Shown: positions 50,289-59,367, counted from the first letter of the stretch. The stretch: 64,000 nucleotides of DNA from Amycolatopsis sp. CA-126428 (GCF_002904335.1 NZ_PPHF01000074.1:124001-188000); one strand, 5' to 3'. Numbers and translations: made by a program. The notes: generated from the sequence alone by a model not told the origin.

Positions 50289-51332
50289 TCACCGCGCTAC
50301 CTCGGCGGTCTCCGGAGCGACGGCGCCGGGCAGCGCCAGGGCCGTCACCGCGCGGCAGACGTCGGCGGGGTCGATCGTGTCGAGGCAGGGGTGGCCCGGC
50401 ACCGGGCAGACGCGGGCGCGGGTGGCGCGGCAGGGGGCGTGCTGGTCGCCGAGCACCACCGTGGGCACACCGTAGGGCGCCCACCGCTCCTGCGGCACGA
50501 CCGGGGCGAACAGCGAAACCACCGGGGTGCCCGCCGCCGCGGCGAGGTGCGCGGGGCCGGTGTTGGGCGCCACCACCACGCGGGCGCCGGACAGCACCGC
50601 CGCCAGCTCCGGCAGGGACGTCCGGCCGCCGAGGTCGACCGCCGACGTCCCGGCCACCTCACGGGTCAGCGCGCGCTCCGACGGCGCGCCCGTCACGAGC
50701 ACCCGGTGCCCGTCGGCGGCCAGGGCCCGTACCGTTTCGCGGCTCCAGGCCGCCGATGGCTGGCGGGCGGGCACCGACGCCGCGGGGTGCACCACGACGT
50801 ACGCGCCGCCGCCGGTCAACTGGGCGGTGTTCGGCAACGGGCGCCGCAGCGTCAGGGCGCCGTGGTCGTCCGGCGGCAGCGAAAACCCGGCCGCTTCGGC
50901 GAGCGACAGCATGCGGACGGGCTCCGGTGGATCGCCGTCGACGCGGTGGCGCAGGTCGAGCAGGCTGCCCGGGTAGTCCTCGGAGATCGCGCCGATCCAC
51001 GGCACCCCGGCCTGCCGCAGCAGCAGCGCCAGCGGCAGCGGGGACTGGTGGAACGACGTCAGGACCAGCGCGCGGCCGAACGACTTCGACCGGATCAGCG
51101 AGACGAACGCACCGGTGTCCTCGGCGGTCACCGGCGGCGGGTCGGGGTCGATCCAGGGCGCGGTCCAGGTGAGCACCTCGGCCACGCCCGGCAGCAGTTC
51201 GCCGGCGGCGCGGCCGTGCGGTCCGGTCAACAGCGTGACCTGCGCCCCGGACGCCGCGACCGCGCGGATGCAGGGCCCGGCGAGCAGGACGTCCCCGAGG
51301 TTGTCCTGGCGGGCGACGAGCACCCGGGTCAT
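50289..51332 (-). CDS. GT9-family glycosyltransferase (heptosyltransferase-like)
   Basis: 347 residues, GT-B fold. RQDNLGDVLLAGPCIRAVA at the start and the donor-binding VVVHPAASVPARQPSAAWS and APNTGPAHLAAAAGTPVVSLF are the heptosyltransferase signatures (WaaC/F-like), which use ADP-heptose. In this locus a heptose donor is plausible because GmhA, HldE and a GmhB-like domain are all encoded. ATGA overlap with the GT2-HAD gene. Confidence 0.87.
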   Translation of the reverse strand: MTRVLVARQDNLGDVLLAGPCIRAVAASGAQVTLLTGPHGRAAGELLPGVAEVLTWTAPWIDPDPPPVTAEDTGAFVSLIRSKSFGRALVLTSFHQSPLPLALLLRQAGVPWIGAISEDYPGSLLDLRHRVDGDPPEPVRMLSLAEAAGFSLPPDDHGALTLRRPLPNTAQLTGGGAYVVVHPAASVPARQPSAAWSRETVRALAADGHRVLVTGAPSERALTREVAGTSAVDLGGRTSLPELAAVLSGARVVVAPNTGPAHLAAAAGTPVVSLFAPVVPQERWAPYGVPTVVLGDQHAPCRATRARVCPVPGHPCLDTIDPADVCRAVTALALPGAVAPETAEVAR

Positions 51333-52807
51333 CCGGCGACCCCGGCGACGCGCAGCGCCTCGGACAGGTCCCGGGCGACGGCGGCATCCCGGCGGGCCCG
51401 CGCGATCTCCGGTTCGAGCGTGCGGTGCGTCGGCACCAGCACCGCGCGGGCGCCGGCCGCCAGCGCGGCATCGACGTCGGCGCCGGTGTCGCCGATGACC
51501 ACGCAGGAGGCGGGGTCGACGCCGAGCTCGACGGCGGCGCGCAACACCATGCCGGGCGCGGGTTTGCGGCACGCGCAGCCGTCGCCGTCGTCGTGGACGC
51601 AGACCTGCCAGGTGCCGAACGGGCCGAAGAGCTCCTGGACGCGGGCGTTCACCGCGTCGAGCTGCTCCCGCGTGATCAGTCCTTTCGCGACACCGGACTG
51701 GTTGCTCACCACCCCGACCGGGATGCCGCGCTCCCGCAGCCCCCGGACGAGCTCGACCGCGCCGGGCACCGGGCGGACGCCGTCCGGGTCGTTGAGGTAG
51801 GGGACGTCGACGATCAGCGTGTCGTCCCGGTCGAACAGCACCGCGACCTCGGGCCGGGGCCGCCGGGCCGCGATCTCCCCGCGCAGCCGGTGGTAGCACG
51901 CGGCGGGCGGGATCAGGGCGCTGGTGACGACCATGCGCGCCACTTCGCCGGGGGTGCGCGGGCCCGGCAGGATCCGGCGGGTGGCGAACTCCGCCGTCAG
52001 CCCGGCCCAGACCCCGGCCGCGAGCAGCGCCTTGCCGTGGTGGCGCAGCACCGGCAGCGCGAGCGCGGCCAGACCGGCCACTGTGGACAGTGCGTGCAGC
52101 CCGAGCCGGCCGTGCCCGGCGCCGGTGCGCTGCCGCCAGAGGACGCCGTGCTTGGCCCGCATCAGCGCGTTGTCGGCGTTGCCGCGCTGGGCTTTCAGGC
52201 TGGAGAAGAACCCGGCCCGCCGGGCCGGGTGCGTGGTCAGCCGTTCGCCCTGGTCGATCCGGTGCCCGGCTTCGGCGACCCGCAGCGCCAGGTCGGAGTC
52301 TTCGCGGAAGGCGCGTGGGAACCGCTCGTCGAAACCGCCCGCTTCGACGAGCGCGCGACGGCGGTAGGCCATGTCCGCGGTGATCCACCGGGCGTGCTCG
52401 AGGCCCGCGGTGCCGCGCTCGTCGTCCGTCGGCCGCCGGTCCGCCGGCAGCGGGACGGTGATGCGGCCCTGGGAGGCGGCCACGTCCGGCGGCAGCGAGC
52501 CGAGGTCGGCGGCGAGCTGCCGCGCCCAGTCCGGGGCGAGCACGACGTCGTCGTCGACGAACGCGATCCACTCGCTCTTCGCGGTGCGCCAGCCGAGGTT
52601 CCGCGCCGCCGCCGGCCCGCGCCCGCCGGAGCGCAGCACGCGGACGCCGCCGGGGACGTCGAGATCGGACCCGCCGGGGCGGTCGTCGACGACGAGGATT
52701 TCCGCCGGCCGCGGGTCGGGCCCGCCGAGAAGGGTTTCCAGGAGTGGCCGAAGCGTCTCGCGGCCCGTCGTGGGGATCACCACGGTGTAGTCGAGCGAAG
52801 CAGTCAC
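51329..52807 (-). CDS. GT2 glycosyltransferase fused to a GmhB-like HAD-IIIA phosphatase
   Basis: 492 residues. Residues about 5-310 form a GT2 domain (YTVVIPTTGRETL, FVDDDVVLAPDWA, FREDSDLALRVAEAG). Residues about 325-480 form a HAD domain with VLFDRDDTLIVDVPYLND, SNQSGVAKG and a zinc loop CVHDDGDGCACRKPAPGM, the pattern of D,D-heptose 1,7-bisphosphate phosphatase; CIGDTGADVDAAL-type motif follows. The enzyme may both finish heptose-phosphate synthesis and transfer a sugar. GTG 52807 is nine bases from a stress-type -10. Confidence 0.87.
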   Translation of the reverse strand: MTASLDYTVVIPTTGRETLRPLLETLLGGPDPRPAEILVVDDRPGGSDLDVPGGVRVLRSGGRGPAAARNLGWRTAKSEWIAFVDDDVVLAPDWARQLAADLGSLPPDVAASQGRITVPLPADRRPTDDERGTAGLEHARWITADMAYRRRALVEAGGFDERFPRAFREDSDLALRVAEAGHRIDQGERLTTHPARRAGFFSSLKAQRGNADNALMRAKHGVLWRQRTGAGHGRLGLHALSTVAGLAALALPVLRHHGKALLAAGVWAGLTAEFATRRILPGPRTPGEVARMVVTSALIPPAACYHRLRGEIAARRPRPEVAVLFDRDDTLIVDVPYLNDPDGVRPVPGAVELVRGLRERGIPVGVVSNQSGVAKGLITREQLDAVNARVQELFGPFGTWQVCVHDDGDGCACRKPAPGMVLRAAVELGVDPASCVVIGDTGADVDAALAAGARAVLVPTHRTLEPEIARARRDAAVARDLSEALRVAGVAG

Positions 52808-52816
52808 CGGAACCGG

Positions 52817-52841
52817 ATACCCGGGGCGGGGGTGATCAAAC
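52817..52841 (-). promoter_or_regulatory. SigB/SigF-type promoter of GT2-HAD/GT9 operon
   Basis: GTTT, 15 bases, GGGTAT; start codon almost at the predicted +1. Back to back with the promoter at 52845. Confidence 0.7.
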
Positions 52842-52844
52842 GGC

Positions 52845-52870
52845 GTGTCGAAGCCGCCGCGCGCGGGTAT
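52845..52870 (+). promoter_or_regulatory. SigB/SigF-type promoter of aldehyde dehydrogenase operon
   Basis: GTGT, 16 bases, GGGTAT; leader about 21 bases including GAAGGAGG. Confidence 0.55.
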
Positions 52871-52897
52871 CCGGCAGGCGACGAGAAGGAGGTGCGG

Positions 52898-54247
52898 ATG
52901 ACCGCGGGGACGATCGAAATCCGGAACCCGGCCGACGGCAGCGTGGTGGGCACGGTGCCGGCCGCGGGCGAAGCCGAGATCGACGCGGCGCTCGCGCTGG
53001 CCCGCCGGACCCGGACGCAGTGGGCCCGGACGCCGGCCGCCGAACGCGGGGCGTTGCTGCACACCGCGGCGGAGCGGCTGCGGGCCCACGCCGACGAGCT
53101 GGCGAACACGAACGAAGCGGAGACCGGCAAGCCCCGGGACGAAGCCCGCGAAGGCGTCCTCGCCGGGGCGGGCACGTTGGCCCAGTACGCCGAGCTCGGG
53201 CCGGTCCACCGCGGCCGCAGCCTGCTCGGCGACGTCGGTGCGACGGATCTGATGGTGCCCGAGCCGCACGGCGTGGTCGTGGCGCTCACGCCGTGGAACG
53301 ACCCGGTCGCGGTCGCCTGCGGGCTCTTGGGGGCGGCGCTGGTCACCGGGAACACGGTGGTGCACAAGCCGAGCGAGCGCGCCCCGCACACCGGGCAGCT
53401 GCTCGGCGATGTGCTCGGTGGCGTCTTCCCCGAGGGCGTGCTGCAGACCCTGCAGGGCGACGGCGGGGTCGGCGCGATCCTGGCGATGCGTGCCGACGTC
53501 GACGTCATCGCCCACGTCGGCAGCACGGCGACCGGCCGGTCGATCGCCGCGAGCGCGGCCGCGACGGGCGCGAAGACGTTGCTGGAGAACGGCGGCAACG
53601 ACCCGCTGGTGATCGACGAGGACGTCGACCCGGCGTGGGCGGCCGGCCAGGCGGCGCTGGGATCGTTCGCCAACTCGGGCCAGATCTGCGTGGCGGTCGA
53701 GCGGATCTACGTGTGTGCGGCGATCGCCGAGCCGTTCCTTGCGGCACTGGTGAAGGAGGCCGAGTCGCGGACGCTGGCCCCGCTGGTCGACCGGCGGCAC
53801 CGCGACCACGTGCATTCGCACGTCTCCGACGCGGTCGCCCGCGGCGCCCGGCTGCTGACGGGCGGGTCGGTCCCGGACGGTGCGGGAGCGCACTACCCGG
53901 CCACGGTCCTGACCGGCTGCGCGCCGGATCTGCGCGTGATGACGGAAGAGACGTTCGGCCCGGTGGCGCCGGTCCGGGTGGTGGAGAGTTTCGACCAGGG
54001 CCTGGCCGAAGCGGCCACGGGCGACTACGGACTGGCGGCGACGGTGCTGACGGCCTCGATGGCCCACGCGCAGCGAGCGTGGCGCGAGCTGCCGGCGGGC
54101 ACGGTCAAGGTGAACAACGTGTTCGGCGGCGCCCCGGGCGGAGCGGCGCACCCGCGTGGCCGCAGCGGCAACGGGTACGGCTACGGGCCGGAGCTGCTCG
54201 ACGAGATGACCCAGACGAAGCTCGTGCACATCGCCCCGCCCGCATGA
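52898..54247 (+). CDS. NAD(P)-dependent aldehyde dehydrogenase
   Basis: 449 residues. Catalytic Cys in NSGQICVAVER, general-base Glu in TLLENGGNDP, NAD region GSTATGRSIA and Lys in VVHKPSERAP. It oxidises an aldehyde to an acid; substrate unknown, stress-induced detoxification is likely from the promoter. GAAGGAGG precedes ATG 52898. ATGA overlap with the next gene. Confidence 0.92.
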   Translation: MTAGTIEIRNPADGSVVGTVPAAGEAEIDAALALARRTRTQWARTPAAERGALLHTAAERLRAHADELANTNEAETGKPRDEAREGVLAGAGTLAQYAELGPVHRGRSLLGDVGATDLMVPEPHGVVVALTPWNDPVAVACGLLGAALVTGNTVVHKPSERAPHTGQLLGDVLGGVFPEGVLQTLQGDGGVGAILAMRADVDVIAHVGSTATGRSIAASAAATGAKTLLENGGNDPLVIDEDVDPAWAAGQAALGSFANSGQICVAVERIYVCAAIAEPFLAALVKEAESRTLAPLVDRRHRDHVHSHVSDAVARGARLLTGGSVPDGAGAHYPATVLTGCAPDLRVMTEETFGPVAPVRVVESFDQGLAEAATGDYGLAATVLTASMAHAQRAWRELPAGTVKVNNVFGGAPGGAAHPRGRSGNGYGYGPELLDEMTQTKLVHIAPPA

Positions 54248-55512
54248 CCGGACAGAGGGAAAGACCGGGCGAGGACCGGCTGGGGGAGGGGGAACGGCAC
54301 GATCGGGTTTCCGGTGGCCGGGATGAGCGAAGCAGCGATTCCTCGCCGGAGGGGCAGCGGCACGCCCGCACCCCGGCGCGCCGGTTCGCTCGCATGCTCC
54401 GCCCGCCGAGCGCCGAAAACTCCTCATCGGACGAAGAACGCCACGACCGGACCCCCGTCAGCTGGATCGCCCGCGCTGTCCGCGTCCCCGGCCGCGAACG
54501 CCGGATCCTCGTCCAGAGCGCCAAAGCCACCCTCGCCGCGACCGCGGCCTGGCTGCTGGCCACCCTCGTCCTCCGGCTGCCGCAACCCTTTCTCGCTCCG
54601 TACGCGGCCGTTTTCCTCGTCGAAGCCACCGTCTACCGGTCGCTGCGGGGGTGGCTCCAGCAGGTCGGCTCGGTCGCGTCCGGTGTCGTCCTCGCCGCCG
54701 TTGCGGGCCAGTTCATCCCGTGGCAGGCCGTCGCCCTCGCCACCGTGGTCTTCCTGGGCCTGCTCGCCGGGAGCTGGCGGCGGTTCGGCGACTCCGGCGT
54801 CTGGGTCGGCGTCACCGGCATGCTCGTGATCTCCTACGGCACCGCCCGCGAACCCGTCCTGCTCGGCGACCGCCTGCTCGAAACGGCGCTGGGCGCGGCC
54901 ATCGGCGTCGCGGTCAACACCCTGATCTTCCCGCCCCTCTACGGCGAACGGCTGGCGGCGGCGGCCGGGCGGCTCGGGAAAGCGCTGGCCGACCTCCTGG
55001 AGTCGCTGTCCGACCTGATCCGCCGGGACGAGCCGCCGGAAGACCTCGACGGCCTGCTGTCCCACGAGCAGGACACGCGCAGCCAGGTGCTGGCCGCCGA
55101 AGAGGCCGTCGGCCTGACGCGGGAAGGGCGGATGCTGAACCTGCGCCGCGCGCGGCCCTCCGCCGGGACGCGCCACGAGCGTCCCCTTCGGACACTCATC
55201 GGGCTCTGGCCCGCGGTGTCGCAGCTGCTCGCCGCGGTGCGCACGACGGCGGGCCGGCGGGAGCACCCGTTCGAGTACCCCTGGCCGGACGCGCGCGAGT
55301 TGCTGGCCGACCTGATGCACCACCTGGCCGGCGTCGTGCAGTCGGTGGCGACGGCCGGGGAACCGGTCGAGCTGGACGAAGGCCGCGCCCTGCTCGAAAA
55401 GCTCGAGAAGCGCCTGGTGACGGCGGAAGAAGACGGCGTCCCGGCCCGGCTGGGCCTGGGGACACTGACGCTGCCCGCGCGGCTGCTCCTCGAACAGCTG
55501 GAGAGACGCTGA
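54244..55512 (+). CDS. FUSC/aromatic-acid-exporter-like membrane protein
   Basis: 422 residues. A charged, disordered N-terminus of about 75 residues precedes one set of about five or six helices (about 90-245: ATAAWLLATLVLRLPQPFLA, then VTGMLVISYGTA) and a long cytoplasmic helical domain. This is the half-size FUSC arrangement linked to efflux of aromatic acids. The ATGA overlap supports start 54244 despite the odd N-terminus. Confidence 0.78.
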   Translation: MTGQRERPGEDRLGEGERHDRVSGGRDERSSDSSPEGQRHARTPARRFARMLRPPSAENSSSDEERHDRTPVSWIARAVRVPGRERRILVQSAKATLAATAAWLLATLVLRLPQPFLAPYAAVFLVEATVYRSLRGWLQQVGSVASGVVLAAVAGQFIPWQAVALATVVFLGLLAGSWRRFGDSGVWVGVTGMLVISYGTAREPVLLGDRLLETALGAAIGVAVNTLIFPPLYGERLAAAAGRLGKALADLLESLSDLIRRDEPPEDLDGLLSHEQDTRSQVLAAEEAVGLTREGRMLNLRRARPSAGTRHERPLRTLIGLWPAVSQLLAAVRTTAGRREHPFEYPWPDARELLADLMHHLAGVVQSVATAGEPVELDEGRALLEKLEKRLVTAEEDGVPARLGLGTLTLPARLLLEQLERR

Positions 55513-55515
55513 ACG

Positions 55516-55701
55516 CTACTGGACCGCGACCGCTTCGGCTTCGGCTTCGGACCGGTGCCGGCGGCAGGCCGTGCACACCATCGTCTGGCCCAGCAGCGTG
55601 CCGTCACCGGACAGCAGCCGCGCGACGTGCAACGTGGGCAGGCCGCACTCTTCGCAAGGGATCGGTTTGCTGTCGCGGCTGATCATGACACGGTTCGGCA
55701 T
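55516..55701 (-). CDS. small zinc-ribbon-like protein
   Basis: 61 residues with two Cys-x2-Cys knuckles (IPCEECGLP and MVCTACRRH), expected to bind one zinc. Family not recognised. The ribosome site AGGGGG is part of an inverted repeat (55709-55739), and a stress-type promoter overlaps that repeat. Confidence 0.75.
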   Translation of the reverse strand: MPNRVMISRDSKPIPCEECGLPTLHVARLLSGDGTLLGQTMVCTACRRHRSEAEAEAVAVQ

Positions 55702-55708
55702 GGTGGAG

Positions 55709-55739
55709 CCCCCTGACGCGGATGGACGATCTCAGGGGG
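55709..55739 (-). promoter_or_regulatory. inverted repeat containing the ribosome site of the zinc-ribbon gene
   Basis: CCCCCTGA (55732-55739 read on minus) pairs with TCAGGGGG (55709-55716), loop 15 bases. The second arm contains the AGGGGG ribosome site seven bases before ATG 55701. Confidence 0.5.
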
Positions 55740-55763
55740 TTACCCACGTGGCCTGCGCCACAC
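55740..55763 (-). promoter_or_regulatory. SigB/SigF-type promoter of zinc-ribbon gene
   Basis: GTGT, 14 bases, GGGTAA; the predicted +1 (about 55733) falls inside the first arm of the inverted repeat. Confidence 0.45.
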
Positions 55764-55798
55764 TCGTCCGGCCCAGTGATGTCACTCGAATGGAGTAA

Positions 55799-56404
55799 TC
55801 ACTTGACCGGGTACTGCTGCTCGCGCAGCACCGTGGCCAGGTGGACGGCGTTGCGCACCAGGGTCGCGTTCGTCGAGGCCACGGCCTCCGGGGTCTCCTC
55901 GAGGTCCTGGTAGTCGCCGCCCTGCATGGCTTCGCCGTTCCAGTAGGTCGCGCCCTGGGCCGGCACGGTGAAACCGACGTCGTTCAGCGCCTGGAACAGG
56001 TCCGCGATGATCTTGTGGGCGCCGTCCTCGTTGCCGACGACCGCGGCCACCCCGACCTTGCCGAACATCGCCGGCCGGCCCTCGTCGTCCGTTTCGGACA
56101 GCTCCGCGTCGAGGCGCTCCAGGACCCGCTGCGCCACGCTCGACATGTGGCCGACCCACGTCGGGGTGGCGATCAGCAGGACGTCCGCGGCGGCGATCTT
56201 CCGCCGGATATCGGGCCATTCGTCGCCCTCGCCCATGTCAGCCTCGACGCCCGGGCGGACGTCGTGGTCGACCACGCGGACCAGCTCGCCGGTCGCCCCG
56301 CGTTCGGCGAAGAGGTCGAGCAGCTGCCGCGCGATGAGGTCGCTGCTCGACTTCGCCGGCGACGGCTTGAGCGTGCAGGTCAGCGCGAGGACGCGCAGGG
56401 TCAT
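55799..56404 (-). CDS. flavodoxin-fold NADPH-dependent FMN reductase-like protein
   Basis: 201 residues. TLRVLALTCTLKPSPAKSSS is the FMN phosphate loop and IATPTWVGHMSSVAQRVLER the second flavin loop of the NADPH-dependent FMN reductase/NAD(P)H oxidoreductase family. Last gene of the heptose operon, coupled to UDP-glucose dehydrogenase by ATGA; why a flavoprotein belongs there is not clear. Confidence 0.87.
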   Translation of the reverse strand: MTLRVLALTCTLKPSPAKSSSDLIARQLLDLFAERGATGELVRVVDHDVRPGVEADMGEGDEWPDIRRKIAAADVLLIATPTWVGHMSSVAQRVLERLDAELSETDDEGRPAMFGKVGVAAVVGNEDGAHKIIADLFQALNDVGFTVPAQGATYWNGEAMQGGDYQDLEETPEAVASTNATLVRNAVHLATVLREQQYPVK

Positions 56405-57711
56405 GACTGCCTCCTGGGATGGGTGCCGACGCCGATGTGGGCGAATCCGGCCTCGGCGAGGACATCGGGATCGAGCAGGTTGCGGGTGTCGACGACGACC
56501 GCCCGGTCGGCCGCGGCGGCCAGCCGGGCCCAGTCGAGGTCCCGGAACTCGGGCCACTCGGTGAGCACGACGAGCGCCGCGGCGGCCTTGGCCACCAGGT
56601 ACGGGTCGTCGACGACCTGGACCGCCTCGGTGTCGGGCACGGACCTGACGGCCGGGTCGTGCGCGGTCAGCTCGGCGCCCGCGCGGGCGAGTTCGGCCGC
56701 CACGCCGAGGGCGGGGGAGTCGCGCAGGTCGCCGGTACCCGCCTTGAACGCCAGGCCCAGCAGGCCGATGCGGGCTCCGGCGAGGGACCCGGCGGGAGTA
56801 CCCGTCACGGCCTGCCGCACGGCCCGCACCACCCGGGCGCGCTGCCGGGCGTTGACGCGGACCGCGTCGCGCAGGATGCCGAAGTCGACGCCCGCCGCCT
56901 CGGCCGCGTGCAGCAGGGCCTTGGTGTCCTTCGGCAGGCACGAGCCACCCCAGCCGGGGCCGGGGGCGAGGAACTCCGGGCCGATCCGCGCGTCGAGGCC
57001 CATGGTGCGCGAGACCTCGCGGACGTCCGCGCCGAACCGCTCGCACAGCTCGGCCAGGACGTTCACGTAGGACAGCTTGACGGCGAGGAACGCGTTGCTC
57101 GCGTACTTCGCGAGCTCGGCGCTGGCCGAGTCGGTCGCCACCACCGGGGCGCCGGTCGGCTCGTACAGCCGGGCGACCCGCCGGGCCGCCGGCGAGTCCG
57201 CCGGGTCGGTGCCGACGACGACCCGGTCCGGGTGCAGGAAGTCGTCGACGGCGTGCCCTTCGCGGAGGAACTCGGGATTGGCCACGACCGGCAGGTCGTC
57301 GCGGCCCAGCAGGCGGGGCAGCCGCGCCGCGGTGCCGACCGGGACGGTCGACTTGGTGACCACCACGCAGCCGGGCCGCAGCAGCCGCCCGAGCTGCGGC
57401 ACGACGTGTTCGAGCACGCCGAGGTCGGGGCGGCCGTCCTCGGCGGGCGGCGTGGGCAGGCACAGGAAGACGAGGTCCGTGCCGTACAGCTCCGCCTGGG
57501 CGGTGGTGAAGCTCAGCGTCCGGTCGGCGAGGCCCTGGCCGACCAGCTCGGCCAGGCCGGGTTCGGCGATGGCCACCACGCCCCGGCCCAGTTCGTCCAC
57601 TTTGGACTCGTCGGCGTCGACGCAGGTGACCCGGTGCCCGAGCCGCGCGAAGCACGCGGCACTCGTCAGCCCGACGTAGCCCGCGCCGACGATCCCGATG
57701 TGCTCAGCCAT
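56401..57711 (-). CDS. ugd: UDP-glucose 6-dehydrogenase
   Basis: 436 residues. NAD-binding IGIVGAGYVGLTSAACFA, NPEFLREGHAVDDF, the AKYASNAFLAVKLSYVN helix and catalytic Cys in GWGGSCLPKDTKAL are all present. It converts UDP-glucose to UDP-glucuronate, which the enzyme at 63078 could decarboxylate to UDP-xylose. Its start lies inside the end of the upstream GT9 gene (8-base overlap). Confidence 0.93.
   Translation of the reverse strand: MAEHIGIVGAGYVGLTSAACFARLGHRVTCVDADESKVDELGRGVVAIAEPGLAELVGQGLADRTLSFTTAQAELYGTDLVFLCLPTPPAEDGRPDLGVLEHVVPQLGRLLRPGCVVVTKSTVPVGTAARLPRLLGRDDLPVVANPEFLREGHAVDDFLHPDRVVVGTDPADSPAARRVARLYEPTGAPVVATDSASAELAKYASNAFLAVKLSYVNVLAELCERFGADVREVSRTMGLDARIGPEFLAPGPGWGGSCLPKDTKALLHAAEAAGVDFGILRDAVRVNARQRARVVRAVRQAVTGTPAGSLAGARIGLLGLAFKAGTGDLRDSPALGVAAELARAGAELTAHDPAVRSVPDTEAVQVVDDPYLVAKAAAALVVLTEWPEFRDLDWARLAAAADRAVVVDTRNLLDPDVLAEAGFAHIGVGTHPRRQS
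57595..57607. repeat. dispersed motif GTCCA-N3-TGGAC
   Basis: Exact copy inside the UDP-glucose dehydrogenase gene, using the rare AAA codon. Other exact copies are at 24147, 30530 and 44765. Confidence 0.5.
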
Positions 57712-58648
57712 GCGCCACCCTCGCTTCGAGGGCCGCCCGCGTCGCCGCGAGCACGCGCTCTTCGCCGAGCAGCAGCAAGCCGTCGTCGGGTTCTTCGCCG
57801 TGCGGGTCGCCGACGTTGCCGGCCCAGAGCACGACGTGCTGCCGCGCGGACGGCGGCGGGCCCCACAGCCGGGGCGGGGTCGGGCCGAACAGCAGCACCG
57901 ACGGCGTGCCGAACGCCGTCGCGAGGTGCCCGACACCGGTGTCGCCGCAGACCACGAGCGCCGCCCCGGCCACCAGCGCGGCCAGTTCCGCCAGGCCGGT
58001 GCGCCCGGCCAGCACGGCGTCCTCGCCGAGCCCGGCCGCCGCGGCGATCGAAACCGCCAGGTCGCGTTCGGCGGCGCTGCCGGTGAGCACGACGCGGTGC
58101 CCGCGCGCGGCGAGGTCCCGCACGACGGCCGCGAACCGCCCGGGCGGCCAGCGCCGGGCCGGGAACGCCGCGCCCGGGTGCACCACGACGGCGTCCGGGG
58201 CCGGGCCCGGGCCCGGCGGCACGGGCAGGGCCAGCGCCGACCGGTCCGCCGCCAGGTGGTGGTATTCGACGAGCCGGCACCAGCGGTCGACCTCGTGCAG
58301 GTCGTCGCGCCACTGAAGGCCGGGTACGTCGGGGAAGTCGGGGTGGCGGTGGGTCAGCAGCTCGGCCGGGTCGGCGGCCATGAGGTCGTGGATGCTCTCC
58401 GGGCCGCTGCCGTGCAGGTTGACGGCGAGCCGTGGCGGCGGGCCCGGCCAGGCGAGCTCGCCGAGCTTCGGGGTCGGCAGCAGCTCGTCGACCGCGTCGA
58501 TCAGCTCCACCAGGTCCCGCAGGCTTTCCGGCGCGGCCAGCACCAGCCGGTCGCCGGGATACGCCGCCCGCAGGGCGCGCAACGCGGGCACCGCCGTCAG
58601 CAGGTCCCCGACGCCGAGCGCGCGCAGCACGAGGACCGCGGCACTCAC
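57704..58648 (-). CDS. GT9-family glycosyltransferase, second copy
   Basis: 314 residues, GT-B fold. VLRALGVGDLLTAVPALRAL at the start and VVVHPGAAFPARRWPPGRFA plus VCGDTGVGHLATAFGTPSVL in the donor domain are heptosyltransferase-type motifs. It differs clearly from the copy ending at 50289, so it probably makes another linkage. GTGA overlap with the SDR upstream. Confidence 0.88.
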   Translation of the reverse strand: MSAAVLVLRALGVGDLLTAVPALRALRAAYPGDRLVLAAPESLRDLVELIDAVDELLPTPKLGELAWPGPPPRLAVNLHGSGPESIHDLMAADPAELLTHRHPDFPDVPGLQWRDDLHEVDRWCRLVEYHHLAADRSALALPVPPGPGPAPDAVVVHPGAAFPARRWPPGRFAAVVRDLAARGHRVVLTGSAAERDLAVSIAAAAGLGEDAVLAGRTGLAELAALVAGAALVVCGDTGVGHLATAFGTPSVLLFGPTPPRLWGPPPSARQHVVLWAGNVGDPHGEEPDDGLLLLGEERVLAATRAALEARVAHG

Positions 58649-59331
58649 GGCCACGACCCCTCCTCCGACGCGCACACGACCATCTCGCGGACTTCGGCGC
58701 CGGGCGGCTGCTGCAGCGCGAAGACGACGGTGTTCGCGACGTGCTCGGGCTGGTTGAGCTTGGCGTCCGGCGGCGGCTTGTACTGGTCGGTGCGGTCGTC
58801 GAAGAAGTGCGTCCACATCCCGCCCGGGATGAGCAGCGTGACGCCGACGCGCCCGGCGAGCTCGGCGGCGAGCGCCCGGGTGAAGCCGACGACGCCGAAC
58901 TTCGAGGCGCAGTAGGCGGTCGCGTCGCTCACCGCCTTGATGCCCAGGGTGGAGGCGACGGTGACGACCGTGCCGTGCGAACGTTCCAGGTACGGGAGCG
59001 CGGCGCGGATCACCGCGGCCGTGCCGAACAGGTTCACCTTGACGACCCGCTCCCAGGCTTCGGTGGGCACTTCGCCGAGCCGGCCGCAGGCATCGGTGCC
59101 GGCCGCGGTGAAGACACCGTCCAGGCCGCCCGCGCGCTCGGCCAGCTCGCGCACCGCGGCCTCGGTCGCGGCGGTGTCGGTCAGGTCGGCTTCGACGTAT
59201 TCGGCCGGGTCGTCCGGGCGGACCCGGTCGAGGACGTACGGGGTGCCACCGGCCTTGCGGACGGCGTCGACGGTGGCGGCACCGAGGCCGGACGCGCCAC
59301 CGGTGATCAGGACGTTGCCGAGGGGTCGCAT
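58645..59331 (-). CDS. short-chain dehydrogenase/reductase of the heptose operon
   Basis: 228 residues. ITGGASGLGAATVDAV binds the dinucleotide; Ser in VASTLGIKA and Tyr-Lys in TAYCASKFG are catalytic. It could reduce or epimerise the heptose or a linker, but the substrate is unknown. It begins 36 bases after hldE, with GCGAAGGAGAG before the ATG; all other operon joints overlap. Confidence 0.87.
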   Translation of the reverse strand: MRPLGNVLITGGASGLGAATVDAVRKAGGTPYVLDRVRPDDPAEYVEADLTDTAATEAAVRELAERAGGLDGVFTAAGTDACGRLGEVPTEAWERVVKVNLFGTAAVIRAALPYLERSHGTVVTVASTLGIKAVSDATAYCASKFGVVGFTRALAAELAGRVGVTLLIPGGMWTHFFDDRTDQYKPPPDAKLNQPEHVANTVVFALQQPPGAEVREMVVCASEEGSWP

Positions 59332-59367
59332 CGCTCTCCTTCGCGGGCAGAGGATCGGGCGCTGGGA

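Noticed and set aside
52811..54427. Upstream extension of the GT2-HAD frame to 1032 residues
   Set aside because: The extension is antisense to the aldehyde dehydrogenase and has no recognisable domain; the GT2 domain begins at GTG 52807 with its own promoter.
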